Source: Methanobrevibacter sp. (GTDB lineage Archaea; Methanobacteriota; Methanobacteria; Methanobacteriales; Methanobacteriaceae). Taken from it: 64,000 bases of DNA. The notes beneath the pieces were generated by a model, which made no database searches, was not told where the DNA came from, and worked only from the letters and a program-made list of their open reading frames with translations. How positions within the stretch are numbered: the first letter of the stretch is position 1; each line of letters begins with the position of its first letter. A program made the position numbers and the translations under genes. The stretch is taken from positions 1-64,000 of the forward strand of contig JAGCBE010000347.1 of NCBI GenBank assembly GCA_017652345.1, given 5' to 3'. Positions 53,790 through 62,816 of this stretch are shown in pieces.

Positions 53790-54317
53790 TTATGCTATAC
53801 GCTGTACCTTAACAGCATCTTGACCATCAGGCATTGTTGTTAATGCAACAACTTTAAACTGAGGACCTGCAGGAGACTGTCCAGCAACCTCAAGGTAACC
53901 TGTTGAACCAACTACGAGTATATCTCCAAGAGCAACAGTAACTGCTGTTGTCTCAGCATCTTCTGATGTATTTGCGCCAAGAGTATTTGTTGTATAAATG
54001 TCTCCTACGTTAGTCTTGAATAATCTTGGAACCATTTCTCCATCAACATAGTCTGTCTTCTTCATTGCAAAATCCTTATGATTCTGTCTACGAGGATCAT
54101 AAAGCTTTTCTTCATTGTAAACTAAAAGCCATTCGCCTTCAACTGAAGCATCTGCAATAGCTTTTCTGTTTTCATAATCATATTTTAAGAACATACCGTT
54201 CTCAATGATATTAAGATTAGAATCGGCAATAAGCTGAGCGTAAATCTGTCCAGTTCTTTGAGCTGAAAGATGATTAGGCTCTACTTGACCAAAACCTTTT
54301 CTCTTTATACTAGCCAT
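53790..54317 (-). CDS. probable capsid decoration / head fibre protein
   Basis: A 175-residue beta-rich protein between protease-scaffold and capsid genes, the classical site for a capsid stabilising or decoration protein. It opens with a basic arm (MASIKRKGFGQVEP) and later contains AVTVALGDILVVGSTGYLEVAG, a beta-barrel-like segment. It shares the capsid gene's codon bias, which implies equal abundance. AGGAGG-type ribosome binding site. Confidence 0.65.
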   Translation of the reverse strand: MASIKRKGFGQVEPNHLSAQRTGQIYAQLIADSNLNIIENGMFLKYDYENRKAIADASVEGEWLLVYNEEKLYDPRRQNHKDFAMKKTDYVDGEMVPRLFKTNVGDIYTTNTLGANTSEDAETTAVTVALGDILVVGSTGYLEVAGQSPAGPQFKVVALTTMPDGQDAVKVQRIA

Positions 54318-54339
54318 TTTTAAGTTTCCTCCTTATATT

Positions 54340-55779
54340 TTACTGATTCTTATGTTCTTCTACAGCTTGAAGCCATTCAGGAACATCTGCTGTGTAAGTA
54401 GTATTGATATTTACAGTCATGTCTTCAGCTTCTTCTTCATTAGCTTGTGCATAACTTACTTTCTTATCATAACATAAAACAGCTAATTTTGATTTAATTT
54501 CATCTAAACTATATTCTGCTTTATGATCAATAACATCTTTTTTATCTTCTTCACTAAGCATATAGAACTCTTCAATTAAAGCATCCTTCTTTTCGTTGGT
54601 ATACTTCTCTAATTCTTTTGACATAGAGTCTGCTTTTGTCTGAAGATCATTAAATGATTGCTGAAGCTCTTCGAATTGAACTAAAAGTAAAGCATATTTT
54701 TTCTTTGGATCATCTTCATCTTCTTCTTTCTCTTCTTCGCTATCTTCCTTCTCAGTTTCTTTATTTTCAATTCCATCTTCATCTTCTTTATCATCTGTTT
54801 CATTATCTTCATCTTCTTTTTTAACGTAATCAGAAGCGCCATCATCACCACCGTCTCCGCTATCGTCTGCAGATTCACCATCAGAGCTATCTGCTCCATC
54901 GGTAACTTCACCTGCATCCTCTTCTGGAGTATCTGAAGTATCTGATGTTACTTCAGTATCTGGTGTTTCAGTTACATCATTAGTAGTTTCTTCTTCAGTA
55001 GAATTAACTGCTTCTTCTATAACATCCTCAGATGAATCAACTGATTTTTTTCTTTCTTCATCTGCCACTTTGTAATTACCTCCTTGTAGAGTTTCTTGCA
55101 ATTCTTTCATCATTGAGAATAAAGTCTTTTTAAAGTTATCATCTAATGAGAAAGTTTTGCTGATATTAGGAGCAGTGATTGAAGCACCTTCAAAACAAGG
55201 CTCTACATCATCGCCTAATATACATAATTTAGAAAATACTGCGTCATTTATTATGAAAAATTCAATATCAGAATTTTCCTCTTTTGACCAAAATCCTGAT
55301 AAAGAATTTTCGTCCAATTCCATTGATTGCGCTTTACCGCCCTCATTGAATATCTGTTGTGCTTCTTTATACTGACCTGTCCATAGATAACCAGTAGTCA
55401 TCATATAAACTCTAGTAATAGCTTCACCAGATTCATCATATTCCTCAAACTCTTGAAACCATATATCTGCATCAGGAGAAACAAAACCGTAAGGTTTTGT
55501 TAAACTATTAAAATGAACACCTTCTCCATCATAAATGATTTGTTCACCATGATCAAAGAAGTCTTGTTTTTCATTTCTATAATAACCTACAATAGGTGCT
55601 CCCCTAAGGGTTTTAGCCATCTCCGCCGCAGCCTGTTTATTAATACTTGTGCCATTTCTGTTTTGTCCTAAATACAAAACTTTAATTTCACATTTAGTCA
55701 TCATAGGGTTTATATCAAGAGGTTCTAAGTTAATGAATTCAGGTGCATTAATTGTTGCAATAGACTGATAGTTATTCAT
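54340..55779 (-). CDS. prohead protease fused to scaffold
   Basis: A 479-residue protein. Residues about 25-215 form a prohead serine protease: a likely catalytic His in FFDHGE (His77), a Ser in KAQSMELD (Ser152) and a conserved acidic position between them. A very acidic Glu/Asp/Ser linker (about 240-355) leads to a coiled coil (QFEELQQSFNDLQTK, about 358-400) and a helical C-terminus, the scaffold. Protease-scaffold fusions cleave themselves after templating the capsid. The low-complexity acidic stretch creates open frames in other frames that are not genes. Confidence 0.85.
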   Translation of the reverse strand: MNNYQSIATINAPEFINLEPLDINPMMTKCEIKVLYLGQNRNGTSINKQAAAEMAKTLRGAPIVGYYRNEKQDFFDHGEQIIYDGEGVHFNSLTKPYGFVSPDADIWFQEFEEYDESGEAITRVYMMTTGYLWTGQYKEAQQIFNEGGKAQSMELDENSLSGFWSKEENSDIEFFIINDAVFSKLCILGDDVEPCFEGASITAPNISKTFSLDDNFKKTLFSMMKELQETLQGGNYKVADEERKKSVDSSEDVIEEAVNSTEEETTNDVTETPDTEVTSDTSDTPEEDAGEVTDGADSSDGESADDSGDGGDDGASDYVKKEDEDNETDDKEDEDGIENKETEKEDSEEEKEEDEDDPKKKYALLLVQFEELQQSFNDLQTKADSMSKELEKYTNEKKDALIEEFYMLSEEDKKDVIDHKAEYSLDEIKSKLAVLCYDKKVSYAQANEEEAEDMTVNINTTYTADVPEWLQAVEEHKNQ

Positions 55780-55802
55780 TAATCTATCCTCCTTTAAATT
55801 AT

Positions 55803-57455
55803 TTATGATTTACTCTCTAGGTTTTGAAGAGTTTTGGTTGATTTTTCATCATCACTTTTTTCGGGGCGACCAACTTGTGTGTTATCAGAGTTAGTATCCC
55901 TAATTTGTGTGATACCAGTGTTTCTTCTTCCTGTCTGCTGTTGCGCAAGGGCATCAGCGTTCATAGTATTTGATGTAAGAGGTGGAACAAATACTGTTAC
56001 AAGATTTAATAAGTCATTTTCAAAGAATGCATTTGCAAGGATTGAACTCTGTGAAAGACCAAGAGCAATCTGTGGTAACATTTTTGAATAACCCATTTGA
56101 GTCTGTTCTTTATAAAGTTTTGACATTTCTTTATAATTATAAATAGTAGTTGGTAACATTTGAACCTGATAAAAGATTTTTTTAGGACTCTTATTAAAAT
56201 TAATTAAGAACATTTGCATTAAATCTTCAAATTGGTCACATAAAGTGCTCATCATTGCAGCATCATTTTCAATAGACTTCTCTAAAGCAATATTACCATC
56301 TGTATTAAATTGCATTTGAGAAATACCAGCCTCATTAAAAATAGCTCTCTCAACTTTTTGTAAATCATCTACTGTTGTAGTTGTATTGCGGTCAGCCATA
56401 TCTGCAACTTGTACATCTGCATAAGTTGTTAATACATCAAGCCCAACCGCCCTCGAAAGCATCCTTACTGCATTATTATGTAATTGTTGAGATTCTTCAG
56501 GGTCAAATATTAAATCACCATTTTTATCAACTGGCATTTTTTGAATAATTATTTTTAATAATTTTTGAGCCATCTTTTTACGATCAAGTGCCTGTGCTTC
56601 ATCTAAATCTATAATTGCTGGGATAACAGATGCCATAATAGGAACATCATCATCATTTAAATTTAACTTAAAAGCACAGTCTATATCAAGCAAATACCAA
56701 CCTTCACTATCACCACTAAATGCAGGTTTAAGTTTTTTCTTTAAATATAACTTATAACCTTTTTGAATATCTTCTGGAAATAATTTTAAAATTTGCATAC
56801 GATAATTAGCATCTGGATAATAATCATCAAAATATCTCATGTTAAGCTCAACCGCATGTCTATTATTCTTTTTAAAACGAGTACGACAATATTCTGGCGG
56901 AAGTTCTTGAATTGAAGGACCTTGAGGTGTATGAATAATATATCCATAATAACATCCTTCAACAACAATTTTTAAAGCAATATCTTTTAAAACAGCTTTT
57001 GCTTTAAAACCATCTAAATACCTCATAGTTCTAAAAAAATTATCTATAATTTTATTTACATCTCTAGCACTAATGTCACCTTTCTCTCCGTCTGTTGGAT
57101 AAGTGTCACCGCCCGCAACATAAGGTACTATATACCAATCATAACGATACATATATGATAAATATCTACATAATCTAGCATAAATACCACTTGTTCTATA
57201 ATAAAATTTAGAAATTTGTTTTAAACTTGCTGCCTCTCCGCTTTGTAAAGCTCTAAGAATTGTTTCTTTATCAGTAAAGTTTCTGTTCACTCTCTTTAAA
57301 GGATAATCAATTACTGCATCTTCAAGCGTTTTAATACCCATCTTAATTTTTGAATAATCAATTATCCCTTGCTCATTAACAGGAAGACTATCACTATTGC
57401 TAGGAGTCATATTAAAATTACGACTTTCATAAGCACCATGTCTTCTTATTCGCAT
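55803..57455 (-). CDS. portal protein
   Basis: A 550-residue protein directly after large terminase and the small nuclease. It has a basic N-terminus and the segment KQISKFYYRTSGIYARLCRY with YRYDWYIVPYV, a wing region, LPPEYCRTRFKKNN, and a long central helix (NEAGISQMQFNTDGN, then IALEKSIENDAAMMS). The C-terminal tail has low-complexity Gln/Thr/Asn sequence. This is the dodecameric portal through which DNA is packed. AAGGAGG ribosome binding site. Confidence 0.85.
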   Translation of the reverse strand: MRIRRHGAYESRNFNMTPSNSDSLPVNEQGIIDYSKIKMGIKTLEDAVIDYPLKRVNRNFTDKETILRALQSGEAASLKQISKFYYRTSGIYARLCRYLSYMYRYDWYIVPYVAGGDTYPTDGEKGDISARDVNKIIDNFFRTMRYLDGFKAKAVLKDIALKIVVEGCYYGYIIHTPQGPSIQELPPEYCRTRFKKNNRHAVELNMRYFDDYYPDANYRMQILKLFPEDIQKGYKLYLKKKLKPAFSGDSEGWYLLDIDCAFKLNLNDDDVPIMASVIPAIIDLDEAQALDRKKMAQKLLKIIIQKMPVDKNGDLIFDPEESQQLHNNAVRMLSRAVGLDVLTTYADVQVADMADRNTTTTVDDLQKVERAIFNEAGISQMQFNTDGNIALEKSIENDAAMMSTLCDQFEDLMQMFLINFNKSPKKIFYQVQMLPTTIYNYKEMSKLYKEQTQMGYSKMLPQIALGLSQSSILANAFFENDLLNLVTVFVPPLTSNTMNADALAQQQTGRRNTGITQIRDTNSDNTQVGRPEKSDDEKSTKTLQNLESKS

Positions 57456-57469
57456 TAGTAATCCTCCTT

Positions 57470-57826
57470 TTAATACCCAGCTTTTTTCATAATGTAGTCA
57501 TAACTTAGAAGATATTCATCTGTATAAGGTATTGCAACTAATTTCAAATTATGTTTTCTACAATACTCTCTTTTTTTCATATCATTAAACTGTTGTTTTC
57601 TAAGTCCAGACATACCACCAAATTTTTCTTTAGGTTTATAGTGTTGAATACCTTGATATTCAATTAAAAAATCTATATCCCCTTCGTCGTCAAAGACTAC
57701 AAAATCAAACCTAAGAGGTCTACCTGTATTACTTACTAAATCTGGAAAGCTATATTCTTCTGCAAAATCTAATCCCGCTTCAGTTAAAATTTCTTCTATT
57801 GTAATTTCTCCTCTACTAGCTCTCAT
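57470..57826 (-). CDS. Vsr/EDxHD-like small endonuclease
   Basis: A 118-residue nuclease-like protein inserted between large terminase and portal. The core has RFDFVVF (Asp41), IEYQGIQHY (Glu56, Gln58, His62) and a later NDMKKREYCR helix with LVAIPY, the layout of the Vsr / EDxHD homing endonuclease fold, and of DUF559-like proteins. It could be a free-standing homing endonuclease or, because nucleases often flank terminase, assist cutting during packaging. Start ATG 57826 behind AAAGG. Confidence 0.75.
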   Translation of the reverse strand: MRASRGEITIEEILTEAGLDFAEEYSFPDLVSNTGRPLRFDFVVFDDEGDIDFLIEYQGIQHYKPKEKFGGMSGLRKQQFNDMKKREYCRKHNLKLVAIPYTDEYLLSYDYIMKKAGY

Positions 57827-57897
57827 TACGTTTAACCTTTCTTTGACTTATATAATATATATAAAAAAACTAAATAGGTTTAATTAAAAATACCCAA

Positions 57898-59643
57898 TTA
57901 ATTAAATAACATTAAATCAGAAATATCATATTTTTTTCTTTTTCTTGTACGTTCTTCTTCTCGCTTAATAAACAACATACCGTATTCAAAAGCAGAAAAC
58001 TTATCTTTTGGAGTTCCTCTTGAAGATTGCTTTAATATAATATTAACACCTTCATTATCTTCTACTAAATTAAGCATTTGTTCTCTTAAAGATGTAGTTA
58101 AAGTAAAAGGCATTAAGTATTCTGCTCTTTTCTCTGGAGTCATACTTTGCCCCATTTTGGTTTCCATTAATTTTAATTTTGCTGTAGTTTCATCTATTAA
58201 ATATTTAATTTTACCACTTGATAACTGGGTTTGAACATAAGAATGAGCTTCTGTGTTAATTGGGGCGTTTGCTTTAATTAACCACATAGCATCTTTTTCT
58301 GTGTCAGGAGTTTTATATTTCTTATATTCTGGATAATCATTTATATTATCTACTCCAAAAGGAGGAAGTGTATCTCCTGTTTCAGGGTCTATCTGTGTTT
58401 TTATCATATAATCAATAAGACCAATACCAAGTCCATTAGCATCAATAGCACAAACTCTCGCTTTATATTTATAATATAGCTTTTTAATATTTATTGCTTG
58501 TTGCTCAAAATGTTCTTCTTCCCAAGAATATATATTGACTATTGATTTTATTGAACTTCCTTGCGGCTGCGGTGTTACTTTAATAATTACAGCTTCAGTT
58601 GTACATCCTTTTCTACCAACGTCAATACCTATTACATAATATGCAGATTTACTACTCCTGCCGCTAAACTCATATTCTGGCTGGAGAAGAATTCGATATT
58701 TGTCAAAAATCTCAGATGAGAAATAAGCATTTTCCGCATCCCCGCTCCATTCTGACTCATATTCTCTTCCAAATGAACTATCATTATAAGTTCCATCAAG
58801 TTTTAATTGTTGAATAAAATTTTTCGCTAAAAGACCTTCTGCAACTGGAACGAGCCATGTACCACCCATTACACAAGCACTTTCACTTTGAGTTATTTGC
58901 TCTAATAATATCATCATAAGTTTCTCATAAGCAAAAGTATTTTTCCATCCAGCTGTAGTAACATAAATTTGAGATTTATTAATAATTTCTTTATCATGTC
59001 TACTACCATCTGGAAGAAGTCTTGATACGTTCATTGTAGGAATAATAACTTCATTAAGAATTTGTCCGTCTACTAAGATAACCTCTTCTACAAGTCCACC
59101 AGTAGCTCTTCGACCTCTTGATCTTTGAGTAGAAGCCATTACATCAAGAATACTACCATTTTTAAATAAAAATGTAAATTCTTCTTTTGAAGACTTAGAT
59201 TTACCTCTATCAAAATTAACTTCATTTGCAAGACCTGGTACAAGTTTACATAATTCTTCTGCTTTTTCTCTTACAATACCTGTAGCTTGTTCTTTACCAC
59301 CTGTTGTAACAAATAAATGACAACCAGGATAAAAAATGCATCTTAGCATAAGAACTAATACAGATAGAAAAGATTTTGAATAAGCACGTGGGAAAACTGC
59401 ATAAACATGTCTATATCTCATAGCTTGTCTAAGAAAAATTCTCTGATAAGTATATAATTTAAGCACTTTCTGTTTCTCGCTCGCGCAAGAATTACAAAAG
59501 TCAATATATAAATCAGGATATTGTCTATAAAAAGCAATAGCCCTCCTCAGTTCAGGAAGACATGCTTTTATTCTCTCTTCAGAAATACCTATTTTTTTAT
59601 TACTCTTATTAACAGAAAGTTCTATTAAATCAGCTAAAGCCAT
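57898..59643 (-). CDS. terL: terminase large subunit
   Basis: A 581-residue packaging motor. The ATPase has a variant Walker A, VFPRAYSKS (about residues 83-91), and a Walker B-like segment LVEEVILVDG (about 185-194). The nuclease domain starts with VIGIDVGRKGC (Asp at about 342), with further Asp positions in CAIDANGLG and near the end. The family uses ATP to pump DNA through the portal encoded next. The gene starts inside the stop of the upstream zinc protein (one-base overlap). Confidence 0.95.
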   Translation of the reverse strand: MALADLIELSVNKSNKKIGISEERIKACLPELRRAIAFYRQYPDLYIDFCNSCASEKQKVLKLYTYQRIFLRQAMRYRHVYAVFPRAYSKSFLSVLVLMLRCIFYPGCHLFVTTGGKEQATGIVREKAEELCKLVPGLANEVNFDRGKSKSSKEEFTFLFKNGSILDVMASTQRSRGRRATGGLVEEVILVDGQILNEVIIPTMNVSRLLPDGSRHDKEIINKSQIYVTTAGWKNTFAYEKLMMILLEQITQSESACVMGGTWLVPVAEGLLAKNFIQQLKLDGTYNDSSFGREYESEWSGDAENAYFSSEIFDKYRILLQPEYEFSGRSSKSAYYVIGIDVGRKGCTTEAVIIKVTPQPQGSSIKSIVNIYSWEEEHFEQQAINIKKLYYKYKARVCAIDANGLGIGLIDYMIKTQIDPETGDTLPPFGVDNINDYPEYKKYKTPDTEKDAMWLIKANAPINTEAHSYVQTQLSSGKIKYLIDETTAKLKLMETKMGQSMTPEKRAEYLMPFTLTTSLREQMLNLVEDNEGVNIILKQSSRGTPKDKFSAFEYGMLFIKREEERTRKRKKYDISDLMLFN

Positions 59644-60908
59644 TATGAATCTTCCTTTCTATTATAAGCATTAGATTCTTCAGTTATAGTTGAATCTTTT
59701 TCTTTTTCTTCTTCTATTCTTTCATAGTATTCTGCTATATTTTCATCTGTAATTTCATCAACTTCATCAGTTTCAGACGCTTTCATAGCATCATGTTCTA
59801 ATTGAATTTTCTTTAGATAATTTTCAATTTGTTGACCAAAACCAAGATCTTTAGTAACAAGATTATAAAGATATTTTTGAGTATCTTTAATACTCACATC
59901 AATCATATCTTGTTTTACATTACAGAGATCTGGTGGAATAAAACCACCTTCCCGCTCACATACTGCAACTAAAACACCTGTACAATCAATTTGCTCATTA
60001 TCTTTATCTTTATTCTGAGCAGCTGTAAATTTTGCAGATTTTCTTAAACTATCACTTACTCTTGAAAGTTTTTGATATCCATCAATATCTCCACAATCTA
60101 ATGCTTGATTCATTTTTAAATCTGTTTTACACAAAAGAATAAGTGTGTTACGACTATCCGCATCTTGTATGTCGAATGAATTTTCCATTTCGACATATTT
60201 TTGTTCAAGTGAAACCCATTCATTTGGCTTATATAATCTTCCCCATTTCATGGCAAGATAAATTTTATCTTCATCAGTTAATTCTGCGGCAGGGTCTGGC
60301 AATTCATCTTCGGACATGTACTGAGAATCAAAGTCGAAGGGATCAGCTACATTACCGTTGGGTAAAGCATCTGGAAACGCCGTTCCCGCAGCTATTTGAT
60401 CTTCTGTAGAAGTAAGAGTTTTGTATTCAGCTTCAGAAATTTCTCCTTTTTCATACATATCTTGTATTTCTTTTTTATGAGCTTCTTCTGCCTCTTTATC
60501 TTCTTCTGTCATTTCTGGCTCTTGTTGTTGAGGACCAAGTTCTTCAATTAATCTATCAGTATCATCCCAAGTATAAGGCTTGCCAGTTTCTTTATCATAC
60601 CATTGTTTTAATTTCATTTTAGCAAGATATTTACCCATAACTGCAGGTCCGCCAGTACCTTTAACGGGATCCTCTTGATATTTTCTATCTCTTAAAGTAT
60701 TCCATTCCCAAGGAATATATGGAACATCCATCTTTTTTAAAATCCATGTAAAAGTGTCAGGGTCAAAATTGTTTATGTGAGCACATAAACAATCTTTACA
60801 CAATTCTACTTTAGAACCATCTTTATAAGTATAAAATTTGGTTTCCGCCATAGTCTTTTTACATCTAGAACAGGTATATTTCTTTTTAACTGTTGTGCTT
60901 GCCGCCAT
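59643..60908 (-). CDS. zinc-ribbon protein upstream of terminase (possible small-terminase function)
   Basis: A 421-residue protein with an N-terminal zinc ribbon (Cys13, Cys16, Cys37, Cys40: CSRC and CKDC). Very acidic low-complexity sequence follows (EEDKEAEEAHKKE), then a helical C-terminal half. It sits directly before terL, where the small terminase normally lies, and no helix-turn-helix TerS is recognised. It may be part of the DNA recognition complex. A GAGGTGA ribosome binding site precedes the ATG at 60908. Confidence 0.65.
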   Translation of the reverse strand: MAASTTVKKKYTCSRCKKTMAETKFYTYKDGSKVELCKDCLCAHINNFDPDTFTWILKKMDVPYIPWEWNTLRDRKYQEDPVKGTGGPAVMGKYLAKMKLKQWYDKETGKPYTWDDTDRLIEELGPQQQEPEMTEEDKEAEEAHKKEIQDMYEKGEISEAEYKTLTSTEDQIAAGTAFPDALPNGNVADPFDFDSQYMSEDELPDPAAELTDEDKIYLAMKWGRLYKPNEWVSLEQKYVEMENSFDIQDADSRNTLILLCKTDLKMNQALDCGDIDGYQKLSRVSDSLRKSAKFTAAQNKDKDNEQIDCTGVLVAVCEREGGFIPPDLCNVKQDMIDVSIKDTQKYLYNLVTKDLGFGQQIENYLKKIQLEHDAMKASETDEVDEITDENIAEYYERIEEEKEKDSTITEESNAYNRKEDS

Positions 60909-60912
60909 TTAA

Positions 60913-62052
60913 TCACCTCTTTTTATTCCTACAATCTTTACAAATACTATAATAACCATCTTTACTACTTTTATTCTTTGAAAAGAATTTAGGATGAGCT
61001 AATTTAATTTGTCCACAGCGACTACATTTTTTCCAATTTCCTGTTTCTTCTTCTGTATAATGCCAAACTAACCATTTCTTTTGAGCTGCTTCTGCGATTA
61101 ACTTAGGAATTTTGTTTCTCCATAAAGAAGAAATATATTCTACAGAATATTTAATATTATATTTTTCTTCTATTTTATTTTGAATATCTTTATTTTGTAA
61201 ACCGTCTATTTTATAAATAACTATATCTTCATATAAAGGATAATCTTTTAAAGCTTCTGTTGCAATTTTATCTAAATCTAACATCATATAATATATATCA
61301 GAAGTAAATTTACTATAACTATCTTGTTTAAGTTTTGAATATTTACATAACATTGCAGAAACATGTTTAGGATCAAGCAAACTTAAATTTGAATCAACCT
61401 GCAACCCGCCATCTGCATCTATCATTATATTTTCATATATATCTAAATTAGTTGAACTTTTTAAAGGTTTAGAATAATGTACTGCGCCTTTAAAAGAAGC
61501 TTTTAATACATATGCATCTTTATATAAATCAATAATATTCTTTTTTACTGAAAATCTTTGTTGTCCTTTAGCTAAAGGAAAAACTTGATTTTCAAGTCTT
61601 TTGATTTCTGTCCAAAGTTCTTTTAAATCAGGAATTTCCTCAAGATCTTCAGGCGTTATCTTTTGTTTTGGTGTCATTATTATATTTTTATCATTTTCAA
61701 TAATTAAGTTATAAACATAGTCCTCTGCAGTATTATTATGTCCATTCTCACTATATTTATTTTCAAAAGAAGCTGATAGTCCTTCTAAACTTGTTTCTCT
61801 TACTTTTATTGTATTATTTAGTCTACTTTTTTTTATTATTTTATGTTCACCTATTTCTTTTTCACATGCTTCAATAATATAATCAGCCATTGCAGTTAAA
61901 TATCTTTTAGTGAGTTTTTCTGGAGGGGTATTTTCTATAACTATTTTAACTAATTCATTTCTCTCCTCGGGGGTCTTTAGGGTGTAGTCCAATTTGATAT
62001 GACCATCTTCCGCATATTGAAGAGCTTGTGTATAGTTTTTATCTTCTTTCAT
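60913..62052 (-). CDS. DNA-binding protein with C-terminal zinc finger, first virion-operon gene
   Basis: A 379-residue protein. The C-terminal region has a helix-turn-helix-like element (about residues 280-315, NKDIQNKIEEKYNIKYSVEY) followed by a zinc finger (CSRCG and CKDC in the last 35 residues). The start is ATG 62052 behind AGAGGAG; an in-frame upstream TTG at 62091 lies within the promoter -10 and cannot be used. It is the promoter-proximal gene before terL. The paired zinc fingers of this and the next protein (CSRC and CKDC) look related. Small terminase or a packaging regulator is a likely role. Confidence 0.65.
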   Translation of the reverse strand: MKEDKNYTQALQYAEDGHIKLDYTLKTPEERNELVKIVIENTPPEKLTKRYLTAMADYIIEACEKEIGEHKIIKKSRLNNTIKVRETSLEGLSASFENKYSENGHNNTAEDYVYNLIIENDKNIIMTPKQKITPEDLEEIPDLKELWTEIKRLENQVFPLAKGQQRFSVKKNIIDLYKDAYVLKASFKGAVHYSKPLKSSTNLDIYENIMIDADGGLQVDSNLSLLDPKHVSAMLCKYSKLKQDSYSKFTSDIYYMMLDLDKIATEALKDYPLYEDIVIYKIDGLQNKDIQNKIEEKYNIKYSVEYISSLWRNKIPKLIAEAAQKKWLVWHYTEEETGNWKKCSRCGQIKLAHPKFFSKNKSSKDGYYSICKDCRNKKR

Positions 62053-62082
62053 CAGTGTCTCCTCTCTGAACTCTATATCTAT

Positions 62083-62111
62083 ATTATACAAAAATTTTTC
62101 ATCCTTGTCAA
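62083..62111 (-). promoter_or_regulatory. leftward promoter of the virion operon
   Basis: On the minus strand TTGACA (62111-62106) and TATAAT (62088-62083) are exactly 17 bp apart, with TG directly before the -10. It starts the structural operon and faces away from the rightward promoter at 62128. Confidence 0.9.
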
Positions 62112-62127
62112 CTCTTATTTAACACTT

Positions 62128-62156
62128 TTGACAATAATAAAAATTTTTGTTATAAT
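62128..62156 (+). promoter_or_regulatory. rightward promoter of the macrodomain gene
   Basis: TTGACA at 62128-62133 and TATAAT at 62151-62156 with 17 bp spacing and extended -10 (TGTTATAAT). Its -35 is only 16 bp from the -35 of the leftward virion promoter. Confidence 0.9.
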
Positions 62157-62178
62157 AATTATAGAAAGTGAGGAAAAA

Positions 62179-62802
62179 ATGTATAATAAATATATTGAAA
62201 ATCAACTTAAACAAGAGGAACTACCTCAGCAAAGAATAGAGGGCGGAAGGATCAATGAAACGCCTGGCAATCTATTTGATTATGAAAATGATTATGCTCT
62301 TGCGCATTGGATTGGCGCGAGCAGCCGCTTTGACGTTGGACTAAGCAAGTATTTTCAAAAAAGATACTCGGTCCGCGATGATATAGAACGAAACCACATT
62401 TTAAATTGGAATGGTAATGGCTATTGTATATTAAGTAATAATAACCATATTTTTAATTTAGTTGTTAAAAATAAGCAATATGAGTTGCCGACCCTTCGTA
62501 ACGTGGAAGCCGCTCTCGCGCACATGAAAGAAATTGCGGAAGAGCAAAATATTATGAAAATTGCTTTACCCCGAATTACGTCCCCACGTGATGCAAGTGA
62601 TGCCGCAGGCTTCACATGCTTCACCTGGCAAGATGTAAAACAAATTATTGTGAATATGTTTATGGGAACGGATTTTGACATCCGCATAGTTTATTTGGAA
62701 GAGTTTATTAAGGGTAAGATAATTGATCCTGATATGGAAAAAGTTAATTTTGGTAAAGATAGAAAACATATTGATGGAAATTTAGAGCATAAGTATTATT
62801 AA
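62179..62802 (+). CDS. macrodomain (ADP-ribose-binding) protein
   Basis: A 207-residue protein with a macrodomain pattern: GNLFDYENDYALAHWIGASS (about 30-49), DVGLSKYFQKRY (about 52-63), a middle strand IFNLVVKNKQYELP (about 92-105) and the C-terminal segment MKIALPRI with WQDVKQIIV. This is the layout of Poa1p/TARG1-type domains that bind or hydrolyse ADP-ribose derivatives. The glycine-rich loop after PRI is replaced by a longer insert. It is more GC-rich than the adjoining genes, suggesting transfer. Start at ATG 62179 behind GAGG; an open frame extends further upstream through the promoter and is not used. Confidence 0.75.
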   Translation: MYNKYIENQLKQEELPQQRIEGGRINETPGNLFDYENDYALAHWIGASSRFDVGLSKYFQKRYSVRDDIERNHILNWNGNGYCILSNNNHIFNLVVKNKQYELPTLRNVEAALAHMKEIAEEQNIMKIALPRITSPRDASDAAGFTCFTWQDVKQIIVNMFMGTDFDIRIVYLEEFIKGKIIDPDMEKVNFGKDRKHIDGNLEHKYY

Positions 62803-62816
62803 GATAGGAGAAAGAT

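Noticed and set aside
54681..54917. Lysine/methionine-rich open frame inside the protease-scaffold gene.
   Set aside because: It is a shadow of the acidic low-complexity linker read in another frame, with no ribosome binding site.
24850..62052. Myovirus (contractile) tail.
   Set aside because: No sheath protein and no baseplate wedge set is recognised between tube and head genes.
61999..62178. Upstream 60 codons of the macrodomain open frame as coding sequence.
   Set aside because: They run through both divergent promoters and the ribosome binding site; ATG 62179 has proper spacing and begins the recognisable protein.
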